Assembly (NCBI GenBank): GCA_030248065.1
Contig: JASAMV010007184.1
Span: forward strand, 1-64,000
Direction: 5' to 3'
DNA: 64,000 nt
Origin: Rhynchonema sp. JSB1_4
Taxonomy: Eukaryota > Nematoda > Chromadorea > Monhysterida > Xyalidae
The translations under genes and the position numbers were made by a program. The notes below the pieces were generated by a model. The model was not told where the DNA came from. It ran no database searches and was given only the letters and a program-made list of their open reading frames with translations. Within the stretch, counting starts at the first letter, position 1. Each line of letters starts with the position of its first letter. Positions 1 to 10,869 of the stretch are shown piece after piece.

Positions 1-149
1 ATAATCTGGGCACAAGTCTATGTAATCCCAGACCAAAGCTGCATCTGTCAGCGCGCTGTCAACTGCCAAGATAATCAGATCGGACCGATCTGACGTCACA
101 CACAAATATGTTTTTTTGATATTGTGAATCGTGCAGCGTGTTCAGCCTG

Positions 150-208
150 TTTTCACAGGCAAGCGGTGCACCAGGTGATCAGTGCGAATTCACCAGTTGG
201 TCACGTGA
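150..208 (+). repeat. Dispersed 60-bp repeat S1, copy 1
   Basis: This copy begins TTTTCACAGG and holds GGTGCACCAGG followed by CAGTGCGAATTCACC and GGTCACGTGA. It sits just upstream of the first visible exon of the TIR-SAM gene. Confidence 0.55.
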
Positions 209-254
209 CGTGACACTAAAATGTACCCATCGATTTGATTTATTCACTGATCAG

Positions 255-3200
255 GATCTGGCGCACCAACCGACCGTCCAGAATCGTCAGTCTCGTATCG
301 GCTCAGCGTTCCTCGAATATTATTGCAGTCGACGTCATGGGATGGCCACATTGACCAAATGGGTGCGGGCCTTGTCCGATGCACACATTGTGGAAGCGGT
401 GGCCAAATTGTGGCCTTTGTTCGAACATCCCGACGTTCTGGTTCGTTTGTGTTCGTGGGGTGATGTTTCAAGCTTTGGTAGAATTGTGAATTGTGCCCCA
501 TGTGTTCGACAGCTCGTCCGAACTTGCTTTCACACACTGAGGCCCGGTGCCAGAACAGGTCATCGTCAGTGCGAATGCACCTGATGGCCATCTGGTGACT
601 CTTTGAAGATCCCGAATTCGACGTTCATATTTCACAACGGCAGCCATGACTGCCAGATTGGTCTGGTCCTGCTTAGGGTCACTTGACCTTTTGCACGGAT
701 AATTCTAGATTTAGGTACCGATACCATACAACTCCTGTTCGACCACCGTGAATGTTGCTTGGTGGGCCGGTTGGGGAACCATTTACATTGGTCAAAGTTA
801 TAGTCAGGAACAACTCAAAGTATTCTGAATACAAATACTAATGTGACTGACGATCAAGGCTAGTGGGACGCAGTGATGAAAATTTTATACACGATGTTTC
901 GTTATCATTGCAGGCCCTTGCGGCCAATGAGCCCACATCGGACGGCTGGTTGACGTTTCGATGTCTGTGGCGCATTCTCTGGGTTGGGTCAGAGGTGGAC
1001 AAGCACATTCGAAATCAAATACATGCCACCGGTATGATTGAGATATTGATGCACACACTGGAAAGGAGTGATATTATTCCAAGGGTTAGTGGTTTTACAT
1101 CAATCTTGAAACCGATTATGAATCGTTTTTGATCACACCTTTTTGTTGAACGCTCTGCAGGAATTCGGTGACACGAACAAACGCTGGGCAGCGCTGGCGA
1201 GCAAGGGTTCGACTTTTTGCAGATGTTTACGTAGAGTTGTGTAAAGGACTGGGTGATCGGGTCCCGTGGCTTTTCACATTAGTGATATTTGGGGTTTGCA
1301 GATGCCACCAAATTCGACCAGCGGAAAAGTTGCACTCAGCCAGCTTTAACACCAGTCGATGTTAGTGTGGCATCAGTCAAATGCTCAAAATCCTTGACGC
1401 ATAACCCATATGACCAACGCAGAACAGTCATCAAGCTTGTGTACCTCCAACATTTTCCATTCGCGCAGGCATTCTGCACAATTGCGTTCGCCTCTCACCC
1501 CACCAGTATGCAGCACGCTGTCTGTGCCGAAAACTAAACGCGGTCATGATCCTGGGTCGATATTTACGATCGGACATAGCCGATCACCGATTGATGGCAT
1601 TCTATATCCTGGCCTATGTGATTGGGGAACACGAAATGCAGCTGGTCGATGCAGATGGTCAGCTAATCACACACGTTTGTGGGGATGTGCTGATACGAGC
1701 CGTGGACAGCAGAGATAGGAGGTAAGGTATTATGCTTTTTTGGCCACATCAGGCTTCGGGCAAGGAATTTGGCATCAAGGTGGGCCCATGCCTTGCACTA
1801 AATGGCCGCGAGCATGCACCAGCTCGTGCGTCTTTCTCGGGGTCATGTTACCAGCTGGTGAGTTCACGTTGCCGATGACCTGGTGCACCTCCTGTGAATC
1901 AGCAACCAAAACGCGTTGCTCAACCATTGTGCGAATTACACTGGCTTGTGCCACTATACAATGTCTATTTTGTCTGCCTAGATCATTCAACATGACCCTT
2001 ATCGAGACCCTGTCCGCCCTGGATGTCTATCTTCGTTTCGACGTCAACAAACCGTACGCGCTGGCAGTTGGCATCGTCCTCACATACAGACGGCTGTTGG
2101 ACAGACATGGGGGTAGCAAGGGTGAACTGCCCTTGGCCATTCAGGGTTTGTGGATGCTCAGTTTCGTCGAGGAAGGACGAGAGGCAATACGACAGCACGA
2201 TGTTGAGTATTGGAAAAGTTGGTCTTTCAAGTTTGGAGATGTTGTCGACACTGTAATAGGATTTAAAAAGATTTAGTTCGGATTTGTGACCAGTGTCAGC
2301 TTTGTTCCCACACACAGTGGTCCCATGACAAATAAATTTTACGATGGTGAAGACACAAGGCAATGTTACTGTTGCAGAGTTGGCATCACTGACTTCCGAC
2401 CCGATCACGGCAATATCCAACGCCGCAACGGGAGCGTTCTACAATTTGAAGAACCGCGATGACTGGCGTAAACAGGTGATGATGGTTTGGGATCATGACT
2501 TGAAATGTGGATTGTGCAGCAATGCGCTCTTTGATTGCCCTCGTTATGACCCGTTTTTACCCTGTGTATGTAGTTTTCACAGATGGGCGGGCGGTGCACC
2601 AGGTCATCGTCAATGTGACTGCACCAAATGGTCACGTGATCCAAAAAGGCCAACGATGCTCGTACACTGCTTGCGCAAATGCATAAGTTGTCAGATCAGA
2701 TCCAAAGCGTGGCGACACTGCCGCCGTGTGAAACATCACTTAATGGTGTAATCCAAGAGAATTGCGCCACAGGTGGCTGTGAAATATCCAGTTGAGGACA
2801 AAGACATAATCGTTGTGATCAGTTATGACGAACGTCAACGGTCTGTTGCTGAGCGATTGTATCGTCAATTACGTGGCCACGGACTGAAATGCTGGATGGC
2901 GGCACGAGGTCGGTCATGGTCTAAAACTGGATTGGATAGGTCATTGTTTGGAACCTAAGTTCTTAACTTTTGCCTGATTTCAGAAGGCGAGACGCCGACA
3001 GTGCAAGATTCGATCGACGCGATGGACAGGTCGACTGTTTTGATGATCTGCTGGTCTGAGGCGTATCAGAGCAATGTTCATTGCCGATTTGGTGTGTTTC
3101 AGTGCATTTATGAAATTTTAAGTGAGCAAAGTAATAATGTACTCTGAATGCGAATTTCTGGTCAGATTGCGATTATTTTCTGAATACGCTGTGCCGCCGA

Positions 3201-3985
3201 TTCGTTTCGATTCGAGCCGAAATCTATCAACCAACGGCCTGGCTGGCTGAAGTGCTCGGTGGGTTGCGGACTCGACATTTTAATAATATTGTTTTTTAAT
3301 TCCGTTCCCGTTCGCACACAATGTCTGACCCCGTTTCTACAAATTGATTCCCTTGCGTATTCAGGCGACTCACAATCGGTCACGTGCACAGATGTTGGCG
3401 AGGTGGACCGAAAAATCGACGACATTTTTGCGTTGCTCAATCCATCAGCCGCACAAATAAAAAATTCCACAACTGGTAAAACAAGTAAAAACCTCGTGAA
3501 AACTTCCAAAAACTCAAAAACTTGCTCTTATCATAGATTCCGAGCCGTCGGTAAAGCCATACGTGCCCCGAGCTGACTACAATTTGCCGGGTAACACCAT
3601 GGAATGGAGCAAACAAGACGTTGAATATTGGCTACATTCAATTCAACTGGGGCATTTCAGTGTGGCACTTCGGAAATTCAATGGTCCCTTGTTACTCCAG
3701 TTGAGGTTTGCGCGGATGCAGTGCTTTGAATTCCTAATTGTCTTGTTATGTTGTGATATTGTTCGTTCGTACTAATTGAAACATCACGCAATGGTTAAAA
3801 ATGAAATTGTCTCTTGCCCACGTGATGTTTGAAGAAATAAATTACAAATTACAAAAGGTAATATTTTCAGGCAAATGCACCGCGAAGAGGACCAGCTATT
3901 TTATGCGAACGCGAAGAACTTTCTGGGAATAACGGATCTGAGAGATTTGATGGCCTTCGTGAAAGAGATGGAAAATCTGAAATGA
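255..3985 (+). CDS. ARM/HEAT-like + TIR + SAM domain protein (5' partial)
   Basis: Thirteen exons can be joined in phase: 255-440, 914-1084, 1161-1230, 1469-1721, 1982-2217, 2378-2475, 2649-2708, 2773-2908, 2984-3091, 3166-3258, 3365-3475, 3537-3705, 3871-3985, giving about 601 residues to a TGA. The 5' end lies outside the window or in an exon I cannot see. Residues 1 to about 340 are helical and ARM/HEAT-like (for example NAATGAFYNLKNRDDW). Residues about 359-470 are a TIR domain: IIVVISYDERQ strand-box 1, GLKCWMAAR, STVLMICWSEAYQ box 2, and an IYQPTAWLAEVLG tail like the YxPDGWLG tail of invertebrate TIR proteins. The C-terminus (about 528-601) is a SAM domain starting WSKQDVEYWLHSI. TIR domains act in innate signalling or NAD cleavage; SAM domains oligomerise. 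SARM1 has ARM-SAM-SAM-TIR order, so this is not a plain SARM1. The exon at 2649-2708 uses a weak donor (AGC/gtggcg); that junction is the least certain. Confidence 0.72.
528..598 (+). repeat. Dispersed 60-bp repeat S1, copy 2
   Basis: It contains the family core GGTCATCGTCAGTGCGAATG followed by CACC, inside the intron between the first two visible exons of the TIR-SAM gene. Confidence 0.55.
2574..2639 (+). repeat. Dispersed 60-bp repeat S1, copy 3
   Basis: A well preserved copy: TTTTCACAGATGGGCGGGCG, then GTGCACCAGGTCATCGTCAA, ending in ATGGTCACGTGA. It fills most of the intron ahead of the exon at 2649. Confidence 0.6.
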
Positions 3986-4384
3986 TTGTACATTTTAATG
4001 ATACGGCAGCAAGATGGCAGTGCACATTTTACATAAACTTTCTGAATATCTTTTTGTTGTACATCCGATTTAACGTATGGTGTCGTTGTCGTGATAAGGT
4101 GATCTGTTAAGAGTATCGATTTTCATTTCCGAATTGTCCTAATATGGACCAGACATGCAGGAACCGGCATGCATTTTACTGGCATCCTGTGTGTCAAGTG
4201 TTAAACACGGGGTTCCACGTATGTGAATTTCAAAATCGAATGAACGCATCGGTAATGTGAGTCACCTGACACTGTCGAATAAACTCGTTCCCGGCTTTGA
4301 TTTCAGTTTTTTTGCATTTAATTCACAGTTGTTATCACGTCTCACACAGATAGAAACGAAAAGAGCTGTTTTCTTTGCCCCATC

Positions 4385-5829
4385 ATGTCATCTGCAATCA
4401 CAACTGCAATGTCGGCGAAAAACGCATTCAAGGGCTCATTTAAGCGTGGTGAGTTAAACATTGGAAATTATGTCTGTGAAAACATGTCGAAACGTAACAA
4501 TAGTCTTCCGTTCATTTCATGCGTTCAGGCAGTTCGAAGCGCGCCCGATCGGCTAAGGTATGTTGGTCATTAGTGGCCAAGAACGTCCCCCACATACTCG
4601 ACTACGGTCGAAAAGAGGGTATTCTACCGCCGTTGCGTGCAGATGAGGCCGACATTGAGGTATGTGCGCTGTACCCTCTTTATAGTGTCCGAAACCCTGT
4701 ACAGTAAACATTTTCAAATGATATTTTGGTCGCCAACCTGGGCTAATTGTTTAATCATCAACACGAATTGGCAAGGCTGGTCGTCAACGATTGCGTTGAC
4801 TTATGAATATTTGTCCCCAAACTGTCGTTTAACTTCCAACTGTTCTTTCTGGTTATCGAAAGTGACGTTCACTATGAAGCGGGTAGAGTGAACGATCAAA
4901 TATTGTGTCTATAGAATGATGGTGAAACATCAATCGGCCAACGCGTGACTTTATAGGAAGCGAAGCAGGCACAAGCCGAGGCACAAGCGAGCAAGAAACA
5001 AAAGGACGAGGACACGAAATATGAAGAGCTGATCGTTGATGACACGATCATTCGTCAAGCCATACCGTTCCTGCCTTTGTCACTCGCTGTATTCTGCTTC
5101 ATCGTCAACTTTTTCGTTCCCGGCGCTGGTGTGTTGTGTGCATCGCAGTTTGGGTTGGACTTGTGTGTCAGAGTCGACCACATGACTGGCGCATGCCATG
5201 CCACCAGAGGCTTATAAATTCCCATTGCTGACGAACTAGCAACCCCAAGTTTACATCCACCCAGGCACAATTCTATCGGGCACGTTCGGTCTGTGTTTCG
5301 GTCACCCCCGTCTTCACGTTGCCGAGTTTCGTCGCACGACGGCGTTTGTCATCAACGCATTTGTGGGTTGTGCCCAATTCATGACCGTGACCTTGATGTT
5401 GGTCGGACTCTTCTGGAGCATTTCATGGGGCGGACTCTTGTTGGTCTATGCGCGTGAGTTTGTCAGTTCAAATTATTTTTCGAATTCAGCGTGGCCCGCT
5501 TTCCTTAGGCGTATTGAGAATTTTGATTTGATCACATTTGGTGATCGAAATACAGCAGACCTAAATTTGACTCGTGCAAAAGTTGTTCCACTGGGTGTAA
5601 TCAACCAGTCTTACGCTGGTCAAAATTATACTGCTGCAATTCAGTCCAAAATTGTCCACTATTGACGAACCCAGTCTCCTCTTTTCCAGTCGAATACCAA
5701 AAGTGTCGTCACGTTGATCGGCAAGCGAACACGACAATCAGTGCAATTGAGTTGCTCACAAAGAATGGCGTTTTGCATCGTAGCAACGTACGAAATGTGA
5801 TCACTTCGTCAAACTCAAAACCGGCATGA
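4385..5829 (+). CDS. stum: Stum/SPEC3-family membrane protein
   Basis: Five exons (4385-4448, 4529-4659, 4957-5128, 5265-5453, 5690-5829) join in phase to about 231 residues. The N-terminus is basic and Ser-rich, followed by a charged Gln/Lys/Glu stretch (residues 66-95) likely to be coiled. Then comes the family signature: AIPFLPLSLAVFCFIVNFF leading into VPGAGTILSGTFGLCFG, about residues 101-133, a hydrophobic hairpin with the conserved PG-GT turn. A second hydrophobic block follows at about 148-185 (GCAQFMTVTLMLVGLFW...GGLLLVYA), and a short cytosolic tail. SPEC3 is a ciliary/mechanosensory-linked protein of animals; Drosophila Stum is needed for proprioceptive mechanotransduction in dendrites. 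The start is the ATG at 4385, 400 bp after the upstream stop; a second in-frame ATG lies 8 codons on. The GTATGT at 4558 looks like a donor but is read through, because skipping it would need a 16-bp intron. Confidence 0.85.
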
Positions 5830-6009
5830 TTCAATGGTCTTGTGGCATTTTGTGTTATTTGATCTAGCCCGATGTTCTTGAGTGCTATGAAAATGACCGA
5901 ACCATGTCATATACGGCAGTATTAAACGCAGACATTTGTGCACTGTGCACAGTTGCTTTGTACAATTTGTGCTCGAGCTCGAATTAATCGAAAGACTGAA
6001 GGGTACTGC

Positions 6010-6410
6010 TCAAACGGGATTACTTATCGGGATCCGGAATGTTAATCGAGATCGGGATGTCTTAATGGGTTTGAAATTTTAAGAATCGGGATCGGAATTG
6101 CAGTTTTTCGCCCAAAGCACTTTACAGTAGATGCTTGATTTTTATACCCAGTAGTCGGCTTAGAAAAGCACCCGCTGTAAAAATTACGCCAAATGGTACC
6201 AAACTGGAACATTTTCCCTTCCCAGTTTTGTTGTCATACTTGTTTTGTATCAATATCATACAATAGTGATACAACAGTATGGTCCCGACAAAAATGCCGG
6301 ATCGGGTTCGAGATCCGGAAAAGTAATCGGGATCCGGGTTTTCGGGATTTTATCGGGATTGAAGTTCTCTCGATTGGGATTTCCGGATCGGGAATCGAGC
6401 ACTGCTGATG
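6010..6410. repeat. Region rich in ATCGGGAT/ATCCGG repeats
   Basis: Many copies of ATCGGGAT and GATCCGGA occur between 6010 and 6090 and again between 6298 and 6400. The right side ends CGGGAATCGAGCACTG, which resembles the CAGTGCTCGA end of a hAT-like element, but I found no matching left end. The rest of 5830-6648 shows no gene; it holds only short unsupported ORFs. Confidence 0.45.
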
Positions 6411-6648
6411 GGATTGAAAATATTGAACTTGATACAATCGTTGGCCGTGATACTGCCCTGATCAATCGTTTGTCGGACTGTATACCGGAATCATCTGCAA
6501 TCATGCGCTCCATCCAGTTTCGTCTGTGTGAAATCTTTGGTATAACCATTCATCCTCCGCTGCGCATTTGCATTCATTTTCTTTTTCAATTCCCTAAATT
6601 TAAAAAAATTGCCGATTTCTAAAGTTGTTTCACGTTTTACGTTACCTG

Positions 6649-7780
6649 CATAGTTTTTTTAGACACTTTTTAGGTGCAATTTGCACCTAAAAAATCAGAA
6701 TTGCACCTAAAAATTCAGGGTTAGGTGCAAGGTTGCACCTAAAATTTTGGGCCCTTATTTGCTTAATTTAGCATTTATACAGCATCTTTTAAGGTTGGAA
6801 AGCTTAGAAACAAAAAAAATGCGCTGCGCGGCTTTTTATTCCTTCCAATAAATTCCATCGAAGCATTTGGTCGACATCGACAAAAGATATTGATCTGATT
6901 GATTGATTTCGTACACAGTTAGTACCTGGTGTGCTGGTGATAAGATTCAAAACAAATACATGCTGTACCAGGATCAGTGTAGTTCCTGGTCCGACGAGGC
7001 GGTTAGTGAACCTACCCACTTTGTCGGTGCGGCGGTTAGTGTACCTCCCTGTGGGGGAAGGAGGGGGGGAAGACCAAAATTCAGGAAAGAGTCCTTCTTT
7101 GAGGTAAAAAATTTGACCTATTTTTGCCCTTTTTTGGAAAAAAATTCTCCATAAATAGGGTATTTTGGCGACTTTTGACAACATTGACCTGAAAATTACC
7201 CATTTTAGGCCTAAAATGCCCATCTTGGGCTAAAAATGCCTATTTTAGGCAAGAATTGCGGCGGTTAGTGTACCTGGTGCGGCGGTTAGTGTACTAGTGT
7301 ACCTTGGTCGCGGCGGTTAGTGTACCTTAGGAGGGGACCCCCCTCCCCCCAGGAACTACACTGACTAGAACTAGAGCAGAGCATGACAACAGTATTAGAT
7401 ACCCACACAGTAAATGAACAGCGAAAGTAATTGATTCGTACGTGACCCCCAAATGTGGATATGGTGACGTGAAAATTTTACTGTTTCGTTTTCTTCTCAA
7501 TCGGTTCTCAATAATGAAACTAGTACAAAATGTGCTACAAAATGTTGAACTTTCCCTGAAAAGTTTGCTTTTGCTAAAAGAAAAGGCATTCATTGCGTTA
7601 CAACTTTATTGAACTTCTAAAAGCATGCAAATAGCATTGAACACACAACCTGGCAAAAAAAGCCTAAAATTGGCGTTTTTTGTCCAAAATAGGGGTTGCA
7701 CCTACTTTGGCCAACTTGCACCTAAAAATTGGGGGGTTGCACCTAAGTTGCACCTAGTGAATTTTGAAAAAAAAACCCTG
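6649..7780. repeat. Composite repeat E, copy 1, with TTAGGTGCAA subterminal motifs
   Basis: Both ends carry clusters of TTAGGTGCAA and its complement TTGCACCTAA (6670-6745 and 7695-7757). The right end reads AAAAAAAAACCCTG, the reverse of a hAT-type CAGGGTTTT start; the left begins CATAGTTTTTTTAG. The flanks (GTTACCTG / ATTGTGAC) do not form a target duplication, so the limits are uncertain. A family A element is inserted inside at 6975-7363. The segment 6649-7702 recurs nearly identically at 9157-10179. Confidence 0.6.
6975..7363. mobile_element. Non-autonomous hAT-like element, family A, copy A1
   Basis: It starts CAGTGTAGTTCCTGG and ends CCAGGAACTACACTG, a 15-bp inverted repeat typical in form of hAT elements. 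Near each end are tandem copies of a GC-rich word, GCGGCGGTTAGTGTACC (7004-7045, 7258-7325). The AT-rich core has TTTTAGGCCTAAAATG-type motifs. The 8-bp flanks, ACCAGGAT and ACTAGAAC, are only partly alike, as expected of an aged insertion. No transposase ORF is present. Confidence 0.75.
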
Positions 7781-7937
7781 ATTGTGACTGACTAAAAAGG
7801 TTTTTCTGGGAAAAAAAGCGAAAAAGAACCGTTTTTTTGCGGCGGAGCCCGGTGATTTCCGAAAATAAACTACCCAAAAAAATTACCGTAAAGAAAGACC
7901 TAAATAGGGCCCCCGGGAATAGAGCCCCTCCCCCAGA

Positions 7938-8359
7938 CAGTGTTGGAGGTGGGGGGGGGTTTGGGCTTGGGGGGTAGCCCCCCCAGCACAGTAGGTATCC
8001 CCCTCGCCTGGTACAGTAGGTATCCCCCCGATGTTTGGCATGGTACAGTAGGTATCCCCCCGATTTTCACCCTGGTACAGTAGGTATCCCCCGATTTTGC
8101 CTCAAAAGTGCCAATTTTTGACCAAAATGGCCAAAATTAGTGTAAAATCAGTGGTTTTTACCTCAAATTACCCCAAATTCGCGCGCTACGCGCGCAAATA
8201 TTGCGTTTTCACACGATTCCACACATAATAAGCACATAAAAAATTTTCACCCCAAAACCTAACCCCCCCAACCCCCCAACCCCCCCCTAGGTACATAACC
8301 CCCCAGGCCATCGGCTCTGGTACAGTAGGTATCCCCCGTCCAGAGTATCTCCAACACTG
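7938..8359. mobile_element. Non-autonomous hAT-like element, family C
   Basis: The ends CAGTGTTGGAG and CTCCAACACTG are perfect 11-bp inverted repeats, and the element is flanked by a perfect 8-bp duplication CCCCCAGA (7930-7937 and 8360-8367). Inside are about five copies of GGTACAGTAGGTATCCCCC, four near the left end and one near the right. A GCGCGCTACGCGCGC hairpin lies at 8181-8195. There is no coding capacity. Confidence 0.85.
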
Positions 8360-8529
8360 CCCCCAGAGGTTGCAATCGCGGTCGCGGCCCGAGCACGGGC
8401 TGCGATCTGATCTGACAACTTTTTCAATGAAAGCAATCATTTTTCCACCAAAAAATAAGTTCAGAAAAATCGCAAAAATTATGACAAAATCGGGTCTGTC
8501 TTGTGACTTGCCTACCGCATTGTCGGACG

Positions 8530-8665
8530 GAAATAGAACCCCCACCCCCATTACCTAATTGACCCCCCCCCCATTAATTGAACCCCACCCAAATGGCTCG
8601 AAATCAAAAATAGAACCCCCCCCATTAATTGACCCCCCCCAATAATAGAAACCCACCCCCAACCA
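8530..8665. repeat. C-rich short tandem region
   Basis: Repeats of the type CCCCCCATTAATTGA and AATAGAACCCCC alternate here. It resembles the subterminal repeats of the neighbouring hAT-like elements and may be the remnant of another, but no ends were found. Confidence 0.45.
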
Positions 8666-8791
8666 TCACCGTACAACAGATTGCTGAATAGTGCTAGTGG
8701 CATGGTAAGGCGGTGTTGTTGTGTCAAACGTTGTTTGCTTAAGCTTGCGTTTTCAGCAGAATACGGCTTTTTAAGCAAAATTAACGCTGTT

Positions 8792-9149
8792 CAGTGTAGT
8801 TCCTGGTCCGGAGGGGGAACAGGCGGCACCCCCTTTTTTCGGAGGGGGAACAGACCAGATCAGACAGACAGACAGAACAGACCAAATCTCAATAAAAAGG
8901 GTATTTTGGCGATTTTTGACGACATTGACCATTGACCTAAAAATCACTCATTTTATGCCTAAAAATGCCTATTTTAGGCCAAAATTTGCCTATTTTAGGT
9001 AAAAATTGGGGGAGCAGACGTACCCGGAGGCGGAGGGGGAACAGTGGGGCAGGCGTACCATAGGGGGAACAGACGTACCCGAGGGGGGTTCCCTCCCCCC
9101 AGGAACTACACTGCTTAGGGGGATCCCCCTCCCCCCAGGACCTACACTG
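8792..9149. mobile_element. hAT-like family A, copy A2, with doubled right end
   Basis: The left end is CAGTGTAGTTCCTGGTCCGG. Two right ends follow, AGGAACTACACTG at 9113 and AGGACCTACACTG at 9149. Its subterminal tandem word is GGGGGAACAGACGTACCC rather than that of A1. No target duplication matches either right end, so recombination between copies or nesting is likely. Confidence 0.65.
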
Positions 9150-9156
9150 CGCAATA

Positions 9157-10179
9157 CATAGTTTTTTTAGACATTTTTTAGGTGCAATTTGCACCTAAAA
9201 AAATCAGAATTGCACCTAAAAATTCAGGGTTAGGTGCAAGGTTGCACCTAAAATTTTGGGCCCTTATTTGCTTAATTTAGCATTTATACAGCATCTTTTA
9301 AGGTTAGAAAGCCTAGAAACAAAAAAATTCGCGGCTTTTAATTCCTTCCAATAAGTTCCATCGAAGCATTTGGTCGACATCGACAAAAAATATTGATCTG
9401 ATTGATTGATTTCGTACACAGTTAGTACCTGGTGTGCTGGTGATAAGATTCAAAACAAATACATGCTGTACTAGGATCAGTGTAGTTCCTGGTCCGGCGA
9501 GGCGGTTACTGAACCTACCCACTTTGTCGGTGCGGCGGTTAGTGTACCTCCCTGTGGGGGGAAGGAGGGGGGAAGACCAAAATTCAGGAAAAAGTCCTTT
9601 GTGGTGAAAAATTTGACCTATTTTTGCCCTTTGTGGAAAAAATTCTCCATAAATGGGGTATTTTGGCGACTTTTGACAACATTGACCTGAAAATTACCCA
9701 TTTTAGGCCTAAAATGCCCATCTTGGGCTAAAAATGCCTATTTTAGGCAAAGATTGCGGCGGTTAGTGTACTGGTGTACCTTGGTCGCGGCGGTTAGTGT
9801 ACCTTAGGAGGGGACCCCCCTCCCCCCAGGAACTACACTGACTAGAACTAGAGCTGAGCATGGACAACAGTATTAGATACCCACACAGTAAATGAACAGC
9901 GAAAGTAATTGATTCGTACGTGACCCCCAAATGTGGATATGGTGACATGAAAATTTTACTGTTTCGTTTTCTTCTCAATCGGTTCTCAATAATGAAACCA
10001 GTACAAAATGTGCTACAAAATGTTGAACTTTCCCTGAAAAGTTTGCTTTTGCTAAAGGAAAAGGCATTCATTGCGTTACAACTTTATTGAACTTCTAAAC
10101 GCACGCAAATAGCATTGAACACACAACCTGGCAAAAAAGCCTAAAATTGGCGTTTTTGTCCAAAATGCGGGTTGCACCC
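9157..10179. repeat. Composite repeat E, copy 2
   Basis: This is a near-identical direct repeat of 6649-7702, including the inserted family A element (9478-9840) at the same place. It is truncated on the right, where it runs abruptly into a family A core at about 10180. Confidence 0.75.
9478..9840. mobile_element. hAT-like family A, copy A3
   Basis: It has the same ends and GCGGCGGTTAGTGTACC motif as A1. Flanks are ACTAGGAT and ACTAGAAC, six of eight bases matching, which supports a decayed 8-bp target duplication. A3 sits at the homologous site of A1, so both descend from one insertion copied by the E duplication. Confidence 0.75.
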
Positions 10180-10832
10180 ATGGCCATTTTTAGGCCTAAA
10201 ATGTGTGATTTTCAGGTCAATGTTCTCAAAAGTCGCCAAAATACCCTTTTTATGAAGAATTTTTTTCAAAAAGGGGCAAAAATAGGTCAAATTTTCTCCC
10301 TCAAAAAGTGACTTTTCCCGAATTTGGGTCTTCCCCCCCTTCCCCTCTCGGGGGCAGTGTGGTGGCTGGGGGGGATGGGGGGGATTCCCCCCTAAGGAGT
10401 AGGTACCTTGCAACCACCCCTTAGGGGGGATGGGTAGGTACCTTGCAACCACCCCGGAGGGTACCTTGCAACCATCAATTTATGGTTTTTATAGACAAAA
10501 ATGAGCGTTTTTCGACCTCAAAACCCCAAAAATCGCCTCCATATAATAGGTATTTTAGGGAAATTTTCGGCCAAAATACAAAAAAGTACCAATTTTTCGG
10601 CCAAATTTGCAGTATAATGCATGCAAAAAACACCCTTTTTTCGGACCTCAGGGGTACCTTGCAACCTCCCGGAGACTGGGTAGGGGGTACCTTGCAACCA
10701 TCTGGATCCATCCCCCCCAAGGGTACCCTGCAACCATTTGCCTGCCACAACACTGCTCGGGGGTACACTATCTCCCCCTCCGAAAAAAACGGGGGGTCCG
10801 CTATCTCCCCCTCCGGACCAGGAACTACACTG
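10180..10832. mobile_element. hAT-like family A, copy A4, 5' truncated and interrupted
   Basis: The right end CCAGGAACTACACTG is at 10832. The core at 10187-10345 matches the core of the large element at 16383. The left terminus is missing. A family B element is inserted at 10355-10755. Confidence 0.65.
10355..10755. mobile_element. Non-autonomous hAT-like element, family B, nested in A4
   Basis: The ends are CAGTGTGGTGGC and GCCACAACACTG, inverted with one mismatch. A perfect 8-bp duplication CTCGGGGG flanks it (10347-10354 and 10756-10763). Inside, GGTACCTTGCAACCA recurs about seven times near both ends. It has no coding capacity. Confidence 0.85.
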
Positions 10833-10869
10833 CGGGGGCTGTATTTAGGTTTTTACATGTGGTTATGAG

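Noticed and set aside
1302..1360. Possible exon between 1230 and 1469
   Set aside because: Including it breaks the phase into the exon at 1469; the 1230/1469 join is in frame and gives a smooth ARM-like helix.
1740..1870. Possible extra exon in the TIR-SAM gene (acceptor at 1752, donor at 1860)
   Set aside because: The phase from the exon ending 1721 leads to a stop at the TAA near 1800; skipping to 1982 keeps the frame.
4558..4573. GTATGT..TTAG in stum, resembling a 16-bp intron
   Set aside because: The frame is open straight through and a 16-bp intron is implausible.
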